Assembly (NCBI GenBank): GCA_022575985.1
Contig: JAKSXM010000014.1
Span: forward strand, 1,054,001 to 1,118,000
Origin: Anagrus nilaparvatae
Lineage: Eukaryota; Arthropoda; Insecta; Hymenoptera; Mymaridae
Direction of reading: 5' to 3'
Length of the DNA stretch: 64,000 bases
The position numbers were made by a program, and so were the translations under genes. Below, piece by piece: positions 31,181-43,254 of the stretch. The notes beneath the pieces are model-generated. The model ran no database searches. It was not told where the DNA came from and saw nothing but the letters and a program-made list of their open reading frames with translations. How positions within the stretch are numbered: position 1 is the stretch's first letter; each line of letters starts with the position of its first letter.

Positions 31181-31695
31181 GTGAAAAAAAATTAAAATTT
31201 TTTGCCTTCTCAACCACTAACTTCTGAGATTGATTTCTGAAAATCATTTAAATATTTTTTAAAAATAAGAAAATTGGCTGGGGGTATTTCTTTAAGGATT
31301 AATTTAAAACAACTTTCATATATTTTTGTACATACAGCTCTTCATAAATTAGTATAGAATCAAAAATAAATTGAAAATAAAAAATAATCAATTTTTAATA
31401 TTATTTTATTTTAATACATATAGGACAATTATTTTTTTTCATTTTCCATGATTTCTATGTTGATTAAACTGGGGATTTCTTCTAAATCAGACAAATTTTC
31501 AGCACAAAATCCAACATACTCTTGAAATGGTGAAATACATTTACAAACTTTTACAGCTGAACATATAGAATGTTCCAGAGCAGCAGTACATTGAATGTCA
31601 TAAGCACAGTTGACAACTTAAAAAAAAAATAAATAAATAAATAAAATAAAAGTAAAACCAAAAATAATATCACTATTCAATATAGCTATGAAATA
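31181..31695. other. AT-rich DNA, nothing recognised
   Basis: No element boundary or supported coding sequence. A short G+C-richer tract lies at 31480-31610 without splice-bounded frame. Confidence 0.4.
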
Positions 31696-32541
31696 GGAAA
31701 GCCGCGTACTATCATGGAGAATTAGAGAGAGGGTGAGTAAATAGTCGAGAGTCTTGTTGAGAGACTTGTTAGGCGAGTTGTTGGGCGAGTTGTAATACAT
31801 TAAAAAATGAATTTTCTCCGTTACCAGAAGGTTTTTGAGGTCATAAAAAATGAATTTCAAAGAGAATGGAATGGAGAAATGGCGGACATTCAAAAAATAT
31901 TAAAATGAGCATTCTACTTTATCGCGTTTTTGAGGTCGAGAAAAACGAATTTAAGGCAGAAAATTTTCAATTTTACACTGAGAAATATTTCCCGATTTTC
32001 AAGATGGCGTACATAAAAAAATATGAAACTGAAAATTGAACGTTACCAATGGGTTTTTTATGTTGTAAAAACGAATTTCAAAAGGAAAATTTTCCGCCAT
32101 CTTGAAAACTTGGAAAATATTTTAGGTTGAAAATTTGAAAATTTTTCCTCTAAAATTTATTTTAATATTTTTTATTACCGACATCTTGAAAAATTTCATA
32201 GAAAATATTTTAGGGTGAAAAATTGAAAATATTCTTTCTAAAATTCGTTTTTCTCGACCTCAAAAACCCCACGATAAAATAGAACGTTCATTTTAATATT
32301 TTTTTATGTCCGCCATCTTGAAAACTCGGAAAATATTTAAGGGTGAAAAATTGAAAATTATCTCCTTGAAACTCATTTTCCTTAACCTCAAAAACCTCCC
32401 GGTAAAGAAGAAAGTTCATTTACTAATGCATCCCAACTCGAACATCAACTCACCCGACAACTCGCCCAACAAGTCTCTCAACAAGTCTCTCGACTATTTA
32501 CCCACCCTCTCTTTAATTCTTCATGATACTATGCGGCTTCC
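31696..32541. mobile_element. 846-bp foldback element
   Basis: The left end GGAAAGCCGCGTACTATCATG is the inverse of the right end CATGATACTATGCGGCTTCC, and the arms continue through GGGTGAGTAAATAGTCGAGAG and its complement. The interior repeats a motif containing CGCCATCTTGAAAA in both orientations. Target duplication not resolved. No coding capacity. Confidence 0.75.
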
Positions 32542-33399
32542 GTAATAAAACTTACATATTTTCATTGCTTTATCCAGACATTCATTATTCACTTAAACTT
32601 CATAAAAATAGCACTTTCGAGCACTTATATTAAAAATAAATAAAGTTAAATAAACAAATATTAACTATAACATTTTATACAACTTATATTTAAAAAAAAT
32701 ATATATAAACAGTTAGGATGCATTTCTTTTCAATGCTGAAAATTCTAATTAAGTAACACAGCAGGCAAAATTTGAGTAAACAATTAAGTAATTGATTTTC
32801 ATCCACTATAAAAAAGAAATATTTTATCTTGCAAGTATAATTTTTCTTAAAATTGACTGCTTTATACAACAAAATTTAGTCACATAATCAAAATACTTAC
32901 TTTTGCGCCTTTTTTCATGAATTTCAAAAAAACGAATATGTAAAATTTTATATCTCTTAATCAAGTCAATAATTTCTTTGAAATTTAAAAAATCTATTTT
33001 CGTTACAAACTCGCAAGTTCCACAAAATTATCATATAAAATAATTCAAGTTTTATATTAGAAACAAAATAAGTTTCTTTTTTGAAAAAAAGAGAATCATT
33101 GATAGTATTCATATTTAACATATGAGTAAATTGAATAAAATGTCTTGATACAATTTCTTGATGACTATGAATTTCATTTACTTTTAAACATTTACACTGA
33201 ATATTTTTTTTTCAGCAAGATAAACTCAAGACTGAGAGTTACGACCAAAATTCAACAACAAGCATATTTTTTACATCTCTTTAAAAGGTCTTCACCTCTT
33301 TCTCTTAACACATGCAATTTCTATATGTATCTATACTTTTAATTGCGAGAATCTTTTTTTTCTTCGAAAAATTCATGAGCAGCTATTTTTCCCTAGGCA
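32542..33399. other. AT-rich DNA, nothing recognised
   Basis: Only short chance ORFs; no motif or repeat boundary. Confidence 0.45.
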
Positions 33400-33931
33400 A
33401 GATCAACCATAAAACATCAGAATATAAATGCGGGATCAGCAATAGCATTAACATTTTTGAATCCCTCTTAACAAGCAACTTTACAGCTATAGATTTATAC
33501 AGATGCGGATACAGCTATTTTATTTATATATTAGTTTATTATTTTTATATTTTTATTCAAATTTTCACTGAAACATTATCTTGAAAAGTGCTTATACTCG
33601 ACAAATATAACATTCAAACCATCTAATTATAGAGCAAAGCTCTACCTTAATAGATGCAAAAATTGACACCTTGTGGGCACGATATCTCAACAACGATTCA
33701 TCGGATTACTTTTACTTTTTATAAATGTATTTCTTTTATCGAGTTGATGGAACCTATAGTTTTTGGGCCCAATCTGCTATTTTTAAAAGCATGTTTATTC
33801 TTGTATTTTCGCTTCACAGAGGTGAAAAACCTTATAAATGTCAACTGCGCAATAAATTTCATAGCTTTTGTATAAAATTTGCAACGATCAAATATCATAC
33901 AAATGCAAAACACAAGATATTTTACTTTTAG
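33400..33931 (+). pseudogene. C2H2 zinc-finger gene relic
   Basis: In the frame ending at 33931 the translation has HRGEKPYKCQLRNKF followed further on by HTNAKH. HxGEKPYKC is the linker plus first Cys of tandem C2H2 fingers; the second Cys is Arg here and the spacing to the His pair (HX4H) is longer than usual. Upstream, SEYKCGI (about 33420) and LYRCGYS (about 33500) look like further worn fingers in another frame. Such proteins bind DNA. This copy is dead, and the identification rests mainly on one seven-residue linker. Confidence 0.4.
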
Positions 33932-34440
33932 GCACGATTTCATACGGAAGTTTTTTTTTAATTCAAATGTGTTTTTCCTATCAAAAAACTTTTTTTTAAA
34001 ACTAATTTAGTCGTTTGGGATGATTTCCCGATGAAAAAAAGCTATTTTAGTGGGGGGGGGGAGCACAAACGAAATAGAGCCCAAAATTGTGCTTTAAATG
34101 ATCATGAGGTTAGAAGACAAAAAAGTCTTTAAATTTTCCAATTTATGGAGGAATTTGGTCCCCAGGTCATTCCGATGCCTCGACATGCTTATATTGTCTT
34201 GATGTGTGATAATAAATAATAGTTTTCAATTTATGAGAGTGTGGATCCCATCAACGTAATTAAAGAGAAAATACTCAATAAATATGTGATTGGGCCTGAA
34301 ATAAAAAAACCTTAGCTTTTTTATAATTCTTTGCGATTTATATTATTTATTAAATAATCCGAATTTATTGAGTTAAACATTTAACGCCCAAGAGGCTATC
34401 TACGAGTTCTTAATTAATTTTAAAACCAAAATTCATTTTT
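33932..34440. other. AT-rich DNA, nothing recognised
   Basis: Contains one G-run (about 34050) and no supported coding sequence. Confidence 0.4.
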
Positions 34441-35324
34441 CTTAAAATGTAATGTAAATGTAATGTAAATATGATTTATTTGTCCAGAACAAAATATGAT
34501 ACAGAAATATAACAGTATATGTATAAAGTTTATAAAAATATAGATGTAACTATGCAATAAATTATTAATAACATTATATAACATAATTATATCAAATGAA
34601 ACAATTTTAGTAACATCATGGCAACAATGAGTAAAACAGACAATAGTAACAGGAAATAAGGAAATACTAAATTTCTAATAACATCAATGCTTTTAGTCTT
34701 GATAAAACATTATTAAAAGACTGAGTCTTTGTATGTATGACTAGAACTTTTTAAGTACTTTAATAAACCTGCCTTAAAAGAGTTAGGTGAAGGGAGGAAT
34801 CGTATTGATGAAGGGAGGGAATTCCAGCATTTTGTACCTTGTACTTGGAATGAGCAATCACCATGCCATTTTTCACGTTCAGGGGTTTCTAATTCACGTG
34901 TTATTAACTCACCTCTGGCTGTCTCTTTGGGGACGTACTTTTTGAAAATGTGAGTTAAGTATTCAGGCTGATGCAAACGAAGTATTTTATATATAATGAT
35001 GGACGTAAAATATAACCTACGATTGTTTGTGGTTAACCACCCTAATTTGTCTCTGTAAGGAGTAATATGTGTGTCCCTGCCGATTCCATAAATGTATCTT
35101 AAACATGTATTACTCAGTCTTTGTATTCTGTCTTTCAGATTTATCGAGCAGTCTAGGTATACAACAGAGCAATAGTCTAAGTGGGGTACCACTAATGCTT
35201 GTATAAGCTTGATTCTTAAATCTTCGTTTGTACATTGCCTAATAAATCGCAGTGTGTAAAGTACTCTGTTGACTTTTTTACTCACAAGTGAAATATAATG
35301 TGCCCCTAAGTGAAAAAGGCTCAA
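34441..35324 (-). mobile_element. 3' end of an I/Jockey-like LINE
   Basis: Minus-strand fragment cut at its 5' end inside the RT thumb region. It ends at 34441-34470 with repeats of TTTACATTACA instead of poly(A). The ORF at 34713-35324 is described separately. The 3' UTR (34470-34712) is AT-rich. Confidence 0.8.
34713..35324 (-). pseudogene. LINE ORF2 C-terminal fragment, open for 203 codons
   Basis: VSKKVNRVLYTLRFIRQC, ALVVPHLDYCSVVY, then RLSNTCLRYIYGI, HITPYRDKLGWL, and near the end TKCWNSLPSSIRFLPSPNSF. This series is typical of the region after the RT in I/Jockey/CR1-type LINEs, and the same blocks occur in the LINE at 54.5-57.7 kb (VSKKVNRVLYGLRFIKSC there). It has no internal stop but lacks endonuclease and RT palm; no protein function can be expected. 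Confidence 0.85.
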
Positions 35325-35454
35325 TTATCAGAATTTGATGTCAAACTTACTATAAAATTAACCGAAAACTAATTATTTAGTGTAAAAGTTGAAAACTAAA
35401 AAAAATCGATACGTTGCTTATCAGTATTGTAAATAACATAAGAAAAAGGTACCT

Positions 35455-35548
35455 GAATTGAATCTGAAGTATGGGCTGATCTGGCCCAGAAATTTCCCAG
35501 ATATGGCCCTGATCTGTGCCAGATCAGCCCATACTTCAGATTCTATTC
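35455..35548. repeat. 31-bp inverted repeat with 32-bp spacer
   Basis: Arms 35455-35485 and 35518-35548 match at 30 of 31 positions (core TGAAGTATGGGCTGATCTGG). The spacer repeats parts of the arm (CCAGATATGGC, TGATCTG). It would form a stable hairpin and stands out by G+C. Confidence 0.75.
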
Positions 35549-36189
35549 GGGTATATTTAATAAAGAATAATAAAGATTTCATTTTTTGTGTGTTTTAGGA
35601 CACATTTTTTTGCATGATTTTTTTTATGTCAAAATGGCGGATGGAGAATTACAAAAAAAATTACTAAAAACAAGTTGCATTAGATTATTTGTTTTTAGGC
35701 ATATTTTTTGGAATTTAACATAAATATTGGTTTTAAAATTAATTTAGTATTCAAAAAGATATCGACACGTAAAATTTTAAATATTAATATTTGATGTATT
35801 TTTTTTAACTAAACCTATAGGTTTAACTATACAGTTCAAAGAATATGTTAACTCCATCCATATGCATTCGATGTATAACTCCATTATCGTTAAATTTTTT
35901 TATTTTTATGCATTGATCAGTTTGAAAAATTGATTAGAAACTAATAACTAATAAGTTTTTAAGTCTTCTGAAGATTACTTCATTGAAAAAAAACGGGTTG
36001 TTTAAAAACCGATTTTTTTAAATAGTTATTTTATTTTTTTAAATTTATTTTATTTTTTTAAATAGCTATTTTATAAAAGTATATTAAAGCGTAATTATAT
36101 TAAATCAAAAAGAGTTTAGTAACCTGGTAATGATAATGGTATGGTAATAAGTGCATGTGAGTATGACAACTAAAATTAGGCACAGAGAT
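35549..36189. other. AT-rich DNA, nothing recognised
   Basis: No gene or element boundary supported. Confidence 0.45.
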
Positions 36190-36665
36190 GTTCAAGACCT
36201 AAATACATACACTTTCGTATCCTAATTTTTTCAGCCGCGTATTCTGGAAAAAGTTATAAGCACACAAAAATAGCCAATTTTTGAAAAAAAACTAAAAGTA
36301 TGAAACCCTGGGATAGCCTAGGTTTTTAACTAAGGCCAATACATAATAAGTTTAAATTTAACATTTTTCGGTATTTTAATTCTGGAAAGGCATGTCGGGC
36401 CATTGAAGACGTTTATCCGATCTCAAAATCATGTATACTATAAACTAAGAGTGCGAGTAAACGGTAGGTCTTCAATAGCCCGCCATGCCTTTCCAGAGCC
36501 AAAACACCAAAAAATCAAAATATAAATTAAGCATGTTTTGGGCTAATGTAAAAATCTTAACTATTCCGGGGTGTCATAGTTTGAGTTTTTTTTTTCAAAA
36601 TTTGGTTAACTTCTTCTAGAGCACGCGACCAAAAAAATTAGAATACAAAAGTAGGTATACTTTGA
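36190..36665. mobile_element. ~0.48-kb foldback element
   Basis: Arms of about 230 bp are inverted around 36430: for example GGAAAGGCATGTCGGGCCAT near 36385 faces ATAGCCCGCCATGCCTTTCC near 36475, and ATACATACACTTTCGTATCC faces GAATACAAAAGTAGGTATAC. Non-coding. Exact ends are uncertain. Confidence 0.65.
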
Positions 36666-36852
36666 TTCTGAAATACGCAATCTGGGGTACAAAGTAGAGG
36701 ACTTTAAATCAAAAAGAACTACCCCATTGTAAAAGTTTTTTTGAAATATTTTGAAAGCAGAGCTAAAATTATCTAATTAACTGCCTTTTTTGAAGAAAGG
36801 GTCAGAAAATTGGAACTGGAATTCAATAAAGCTCTAATTGGGCTATAAGACT

Positions 36853-37297
36853 AATTATAGGATGTGAAAACTAAACCTCTAAAAAAGGGCTAGTTATATT
36901 ACATAAATGCTAAGCAACATTACAATACAATCGCTATTCTTATAATTTGTAATTATCACCTCTACTAGATGTTAAGATTCTAAACCCAAATTATTCTGAT
37001 TCTGTAAACCTGTATTATTCTAAGTCCTTAAATCCAAATTATTCTAAGTTATTCAAGTCGAATTATAACAAGTCACTAAGCTCGGGTTATTTTAAGTGCC
37101 TAAAGTAGAAGTTTTCTAAGCCTCTAAAAGTCCCTAAGTAGATATTATTTTAAGTCCCTAACCCCGGATTATTCTAAATGCCTAAACTGAAATTTGTCCA
37201 AGTACCATTGGACCTTCCCCCCTTAAATTAGAAACATTTGACCCCCTTTTGGATTTTTAGATTCACGAGTCACACCTCCTTATAAACATGTTTAATG
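36853..37297. repeat. Dispersed repeat with ~30-bp internal units (copy 1)
   Basis: Inverse copy of the sequence at 60385-60930. It shares AACATTACAATACAAT, TTTGTAATTATCACC and ends in TATAAACATGTTTAATG, like the TATAAACATGTTCCATG end of the other copy. The middle is a worn tandem of TTATTCTAAGTCCCTAAAT-like units. The copy has one weak trace (CTTCCCCCCTTAAATTA) of the G-tract array seen in copy 2. Confidence 0.6.
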
Positions 37298-37381
37298 TTA
37301 AAACTACGATTTTTGAAGCAAATTGAAAATTGATCATTTTGGGCTAAAAATATGCATTCGTTTTACTGACTGGAAGGAAGA

Positions 37382-37598
37382 TGTTCCGCATTGTATATAT
37401 GTATTGTAAATAGTATAAGTGTATATATGTAAGAGGGGAGAGAGAAGACGCCGGCACGCACCTTCAGTGCTCGCACGGCTGCCTTTAGCATTACATGCTT
37501 TAATAATAAATCCTTTACAATTAGTAATTAAAAGTGCAGTCATTTTATTAATTAATTATAACCTTTCACCACTTCCAACCACTAGTGAATCATAAACA
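37382..37598 (+). repeat. 5' LTR of the full-length BEL element
   Basis: TGTTCCGCATTG...CATAAACA, 217 bp, with a 13-bp expansion (GTATATATGTATT-like) absent from the 3' LTR. Confidence 0.9.
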
Positions 37599-37616
37599 TT
37601 TGTTCATTCGAGCTGT
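37599..37616 (+). other. Primer-binding site of the full-length BEL element
   Basis: TTTGTTCATTCGAGCTGT directly after the LTR; a mutated version of the TTTGGTCCTTCGA-type site of BEL elements. Confidence 0.5.
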
Positions 37617-38008
37617 TAATATTTTTCAAAAAATATAGTGCAATTATTATTTGAACGAGATCACGCGACTCCAAGCACGAGGTCGTTCAGACGTCAAGAA
37701 GAAATACATTTCTACAACTTTTTTAATTTGTTTCAGTTAAAATTCAATATTTTTTTTTTGGAGTGCTTATTTGGTGATTTTCAAAGTTTAAATAATTTCA
37801 ATATAAGTGGTGAAAATGTTTAATAATCTCAAAGTGCGGCACAAATATTTTGATACAGTCCACGTACAAAAGAATAATTAGAATAAAAATTCAACTAGGC
37901 GAATTTTTCAAAAGAAAAAAGATAAATAAACTCGGCCAGATTAAATTTTCATCTAAAAAAAAAATTCAACATGGCGGACAGTCTTTTTTAAAAAAAATTT
38001 AAATAGAA

Positions 38009-38118
38009 TTCAACCTGGTCAATTTCAAAATTGTCAAAGTTCAACCTGGCGAATTTCAAACGTTTTAAAATTCAACCTGGCGAATTTCAAACTTTTTAAA
38101 ATTCAACCTGGCGAATTT
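38009..38118 (+). repeat. 31-bp leader repeat, four copies
   Basis: TTCAACCTGG starts at 38009, 38040, 38071 and 38102, an exact 31-bp period, in the untranslated leader upstream of gag. Unit contains AATTTCAAACTTTTTAAAA. Confidence 0.85.
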
Positions 38119-39670
38119 TGTGTTGCTATAGCAGTTCAGTCAGCGGCCATATTTTTGAATTTTAAATGGATTTTTTCGGCTACCACGATGCATCGACTTA
38201 TTGATTCTTCACTTTTTACTACTCTTAAAATAGAAGATACGTAAATATTTATATACTAATTATTATTAAATTATTTAAAATCAAAATACAAATACTGCTA
38301 GTAATTATAATATTTAATTAGTAGTATTATTATTATTATTAATATTTTTATCAATGTAATTATTCATTATGCAAAAAATTACATATAATTTGCACAAAAA
38401 TAATTAAACTTGTATTCATAATTTAAATATCATATTTTTTTTTCTCTTATATAAATATGCTCTCTCTCTCTCACTCATGTGTTTCTTATTAAATTTTAAA
38501 TTCGTTTAACAAAAGATATAATATAAGTGTTAAAATAAAAAAAAAGAAAGAGATAAAAATGTTCGAATAACAGAGATAGAGATATTCGAATTTTTTTTTA
38601 TGTATGCTAAAAATCAGTCGAGAAATAAAGTTCATAGTCTTGCTCGTGCATTATTTTTAAAAGTAATCGATGCACTTTTACACTTTATTCTTCTCAATTA
38701 TTAAATAATAATTGTTCTTTTTTAAATTAATTTATAAAATACAATGAAATAAAATTTGATAATCACATTGTTTAAAAAAAAAAAAAAAAAAAAAGAGAAT
38801 AAGGAAAATTTGTGTATCATAAAAAGAAAGGATGCCTGTCACTGTCTCTTAAACATTTCTTTAAAATTTCTTTAAGTAAATTTTTATGCTAATTAGTTAT
38901 TTTTTTTAAATAAAATTCTAATCCAATTGATGTTACTTAGGTACTAAAACTTGGATTTGGCTTCTTGGTGGATTCAAACTCTTGTCAGTTCAAGGATTAC
39001 CACCCGCATAAACAATACCACTTCAATTCTTGAAATTTCTTCTTTTGGTCTTTTTAACCGCTCAGCTGCTCTTGGTCTTTTGAATTGGTGAACTCCTTCG
39101 GGCCTGGACTTGTCATCGAACCGTAGATTTATATTTTAATTCTTTATTATAATATTTGTATATATATGCTATTGATTTTGTCCACGAGCATTAATTGAGC
39201 TGCTATTTTTAGATTACTTAGTCGTTAAACTTTTTAAATTATTTTTGAATTTAAAATTATAATAAATTAAATATACTCAGCTCTTATCAGTTTTAATTTG
39301 TTTCAAATACTCTTTAATTAGCAATTCAACTGGTGCTCTTTTGGCTCTCTTTTAAGCTATTATTATTTGCATTTTTAAGTTCAATAATATTTTTTATACG
39401 ATATTTTGAAATTTGATAATATTTTTCTTGTAACGATAGGTTATTTGCAATTTCTGTATAACTTTAATTATAACTTTAATTAAAGTTTTAATTTAATTTA
39501 ATTTAATTTTATTTAATTTCTTATTTTTTATAAAATACTAGTAAAAACTAGTACAATTGCTCGTACTAAATTGCAAATACCCTGTTCGTAGTAATACTAC
39601 CTTTTTGGGGTTAGTCCGGGACCAAGACTTCCATAATTCTGCAACAAGTTAAATTAATTACTAGAATTAA
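38119..39670 (+). other. Remaining leader of the full-length BEL element
   Basis: AT-rich, non-coding, with low-complexity tracts (CTCTCTCT near 38460, an A-run near 38775). The 2-kb leader is long for BEL elements, so it may hold unrecognised insertions. Confidence 0.4.
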
Positions 39671-39671
39671 A

Positions 39672-41243
39672 AATGCTTATGCTCACTTCGAAGAGGAAGG
39701 TGATAACATGAGTGTGTCATCGTGTAAAGTTAGGATGGAAACATTAAAAAATAATTGGATTAAATTTGAATCTCAAAATGCTCTTTTAAAGGATCATCCT
39801 GATTACGATTCATAAGTTTCAGAGCAACCTTATTTCAAAGATTCTCTCTTTGATGCTACTGAATCCACTTGCTTAAAAAATTTAGGCCTCTTCCAACTTT
39901 ATTTAGATTCTCACCTTCATTCTTCCCTTCATTCAACAGTGATTAATAATAATGTTTTTAATTTTAGAAATACAAATAATGATGATAGTGAGAGACTCCC
40001 TCGAATAAATTTACCTGAATTTTCTGGTGAATATAAAGACTGGGAATCCTTTCGGGACGTCTTTCAATCTTTGGTCATTGATAAACACAATGTTCCTGAC
40101 CTCACCAAATTCAGACATCTTAGGACATGTCTCAAGGGTGACGCCGAGAAACTTGTCAAGTCATACCCGATAACTAGTAAAAATTTTGCTATAGTATGGA
40201 AAAAATTAGTAGATAAATATGAAAACAAAAAGAGGTTGGTTCATTCGCATATGTCGTCATTATTTTCAATAAAGCCTATGATCAAATCCAGTTCATCTGA
40301 GTTGAAAAAAATTTTAGTAAGTCTGAACACTCCTTTGTCAGCTCTTAAAATTTTAGAAAGACCTGTCGATAAATAGGACGATTGGCTTGTTTTTCATGTA
40401 GTTTCCCTCTTAGACTCTGAAATGAAAAAGCAGTGGGAAAACTACTTTAATAATTTATCGCTAACTTCCCAGACAGCCGCAAATGCTGCAATGGTAGATC
40501 CCCCAAGTTTTATCCAATTAATTTCTTATGTGGATTCTCAAGTCAGTATCCTAGAATCTTTAGAAGAAAACAATACTAAAATAAATCTAAATGAAAAATT
40601 AAACAATAATTCTAATAATAATGGACTCAAAAACTCAAATGTAAATACAATTCCTGCAAAGGTATTTCATAATCATATTGATTCTTCTAAATTACAATGC
40701 CCTTTATGTAAGAGTGAGCACTTAATTTTTAATTGCAGTGATTACAAAAAAATATCAGTTGAAAAAAGGTATGATTGCATAAAGCAATTGAAAAGATGCA
40801 CTAATTGCCTTGGCAGACATACCTTTTTTAAATGCCCTTCAAAAAAACCGTGTAATGCTTGTAAAGGCAAACACCATACAACTTTACACAATGAAAAATT
40901 AATTAAGAATAAAGCTAAGGATTCTAAAACTGATACGGGATCCACAAGCAAAAATAATGATTCAAGTTCGTCTAATGTTAGAGTTTCACAATCTCTTAAT
41001 TTATGTAACCGTTCTGTTGATTTATATCAAAATCCTTGTGACGTTTTATTGTCCATTGCAATCGTTATAGTTGTTAACGAAGATGGTTTTGAATTCCTCG
41101 CAAGGGCACTCATTGATAATTGCTCTCAAGCATCCTTTATCAGCAAATCGTTCTTCAGGAGATTAAAGTTAAACTTTTTGCCTCTTAATATGCCAATATT
41201 AGGTATAGGTGGCGCTAAAATTATACTTGTAAAAATTGGTTAA
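39672..41243 (+). pseudogene. BEL gag and start of protease, broken
   Basis: The frame enters at about 39672 (HFEEEGDNMSVSSCKVRM), has stops near 39813 and 40374, and is otherwise open (39939-40376, then 40422-41243). LPEFSGEYKDWESFRDVF opens the DUF1759-type capsid domain; CPLCKSEHLIFNC, CTNCLGRHTFFKC and CNACKGKHHTTLH are three zinc knuckles like those of the gag-only element. The protease follows with ALIDNCSQASFISKSF: the catalytic Asp is present but the following Gly is Cys, so Asp-Ser-Gly is lost. Frame shifts at about 41236. Confidence 0.85.
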
Positions 41244-42708
41244 ACTCCATATTAAATCTCACTTTGTTTCGGACATTTCAATTGAAGTTTTAGCCTTCGT
41301 TATTTCAAAGGTATCTTCGTACTCACCAACAGCCAGTAAAGGATGTAAAGAATTAGATCATATTTCGGGCCTGTTATTAGCTGATCCAAATTTCGACAAG
41401 AGAGGTCAAATCGAAATTTTACTTAGTGCCTCTACCCACGCTTCTATTATTGAAGAAGGGATTAGAAGAGGTGCTCTGAATGATCCGATAGCTATGAATA
41501 CTAAATTAGGCTGGGTCATTTCAGGTAATGCAGGCATCGGGTCTGCTTCTAACATATCAGTGATTTCAGACGCCAAATCTACTCTTTCCTTCGATTTAGA
41601 GCGTTTTTGGAGACAAGAGGAAATCTTCGATGAGCCCTCAAAATTGCTTAATCCGGAGGAGCAAGAGTGCAAAGACCATTTTCTCAGAACTTATTCTAGA
41701 AACCCCGAAGGTAGATATATGGTACGTTTGCCTTTTAAACGTGATCCTGAAAATATGAAATTTCCAGGCTCCTTTTCTATTGCTGAAAAGATGCTTTTTC
41801 TTGCTGATCCGATTTTAAAAAATTTGTACATTGAATTCATGAAGGATTATGAGGACACGGGTCATATGGGAAAAACAGGTCATAATGTTGATTTTATTTT
41901 ATATTATTTTCTTCCCCATCATGGCATTCTCAAAAAAAATTCTTTAAAACCTAAACTTCGAACAGTGTTCAATGGTTCAGCCAATGATTACGATGGTATA
42001 TTATTAAATAGCCTCTTGCATACAGGGCCAAATTTATTGCCCGACTTGGCTGAAATATTGATACACTGGATGAAGTACCAATATGTTTTTGTCACTGATA
42101 TCAAGCAGATGTATCGTCAAATCCTCATTCACCCAGAGGATCGTAAATATCAACAGATTCTTTGGCGTGAAAATAGCAGTGATAAGATACAGGCCTACTC
42201 ACTAAATATTGTTACTTATGGAGTTGTTAGTAGTCCTTATCATGCCATTAGAGTCACTAGGCAGTTAGCTATTGATGAAGGCGAAAAATATCCCCTTGGC
42301 TCAGAAAAACTAACTTCTGAAACTTACATGGATGATACCCTTTCGGGAGGCTATTCTTTACCAGAAGCTATTGAAAAAAAGAAACAACTAATCAATATTT
42401 GTAAATGTGGGGGCTTTGAGCTTCACAAATGGATGTCTAATAATGATGTCTTGTTAAATTTTCCTGAAGATTTTAAAGCTGGTGTAAATGCATCAAACTC
42501 TTATTTTTCCTTGTTAGGACTTAATTGGGATCCTAAGGGAGATTACTTGACTTTTAATATCCAACTTGACCAATTCAAGAACGACATTACTAAGAGAGAT
42601 GTGTTATCTAGCATTTCTCAATTGTATGACCCATTGGGGTACTTGTCTCCGGTTTTAATAACAGGTAAGGCTTTTATGCAAAAGCTTTGGATTAAAAAAA
42701 TGGGATGA
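41236..42708 (+). pseudogene. BEL pol: protease end and reverse transcriptase
   Basis: 490 open codons. The first ~110 complete the protease region (DHISGLLLADPNF, TKLGWVISGNAG). The RT begins at RYMVRLPFKRDP, then KPKLRTVFNGSA, FVTDIKQMYRQI (first catalytic Asp), IVTYGVVSSPYHA and YMDD (364-367). The stretch ends in SSISQLYDPLGYLSP, where the frame is lost before RNase H. RT motifs look intact, so decay here is limited to the frame ends. Confidence 0.9.
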
Positions 42709-43254
42709 CAAATTAACAATCTCTCTTAGTGCTGAATTTTTGAGTTGGTATCAAGGGCTTACCTCACTTAATGCTACTCGCATTCCTCGTTGGCTGGGCT
42801 TCATACCTAATATGAAATTATTGGCTTCTGTGATGCTTCTCAAATGGCATATGCATACTGTGTTTATTTAAAAACAACTCTTAATAATAAAACTGTAATT
42901 CGCCTACTTCAAGCTAAATCTAAAGTATCTCCAACAAAGCCTATACACTCAATCCCTAAATTGGAACTTTGCTCAGCTTTATTGTTAAGTAGATTGACTG
43001 TAAAATTATTAAGAGCTTTGGATTTGCCTTCATTTGAAATTTTCTTATTCACCGATTCGCAGGATGTTCTCTACTGGTTAAAAGAACATCCTTCTAAATG
43101 GTCGTCGGTTTTCATTAGGAATCGTTGCTCGAAAATCCACGATAAAGTTCCTGAAGCTTTTTGGAGCCACGTCAGGACTCATGAAAATCCTGCAGACTGT
43201 GCTTTAAGAGGAATATCCCCAGATCTGTTGCAAAATTTTTCTTGGTGGTGGTAG
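42709..43254 (+). pseudogene. BEL RNase H domain
   Basis: After a frame change the translation continues in the order FCDAS (in another frame near 42830), KLELCSALLLSRL, LFTDSQDVLYWL and HVRTHENPADCALRG, the four acidic motifs of BEL RNase H, which removes the RNA template. The last part usually reads NPADxxSRG. Stop at 43252, after SWWW. Confidence 0.75.
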
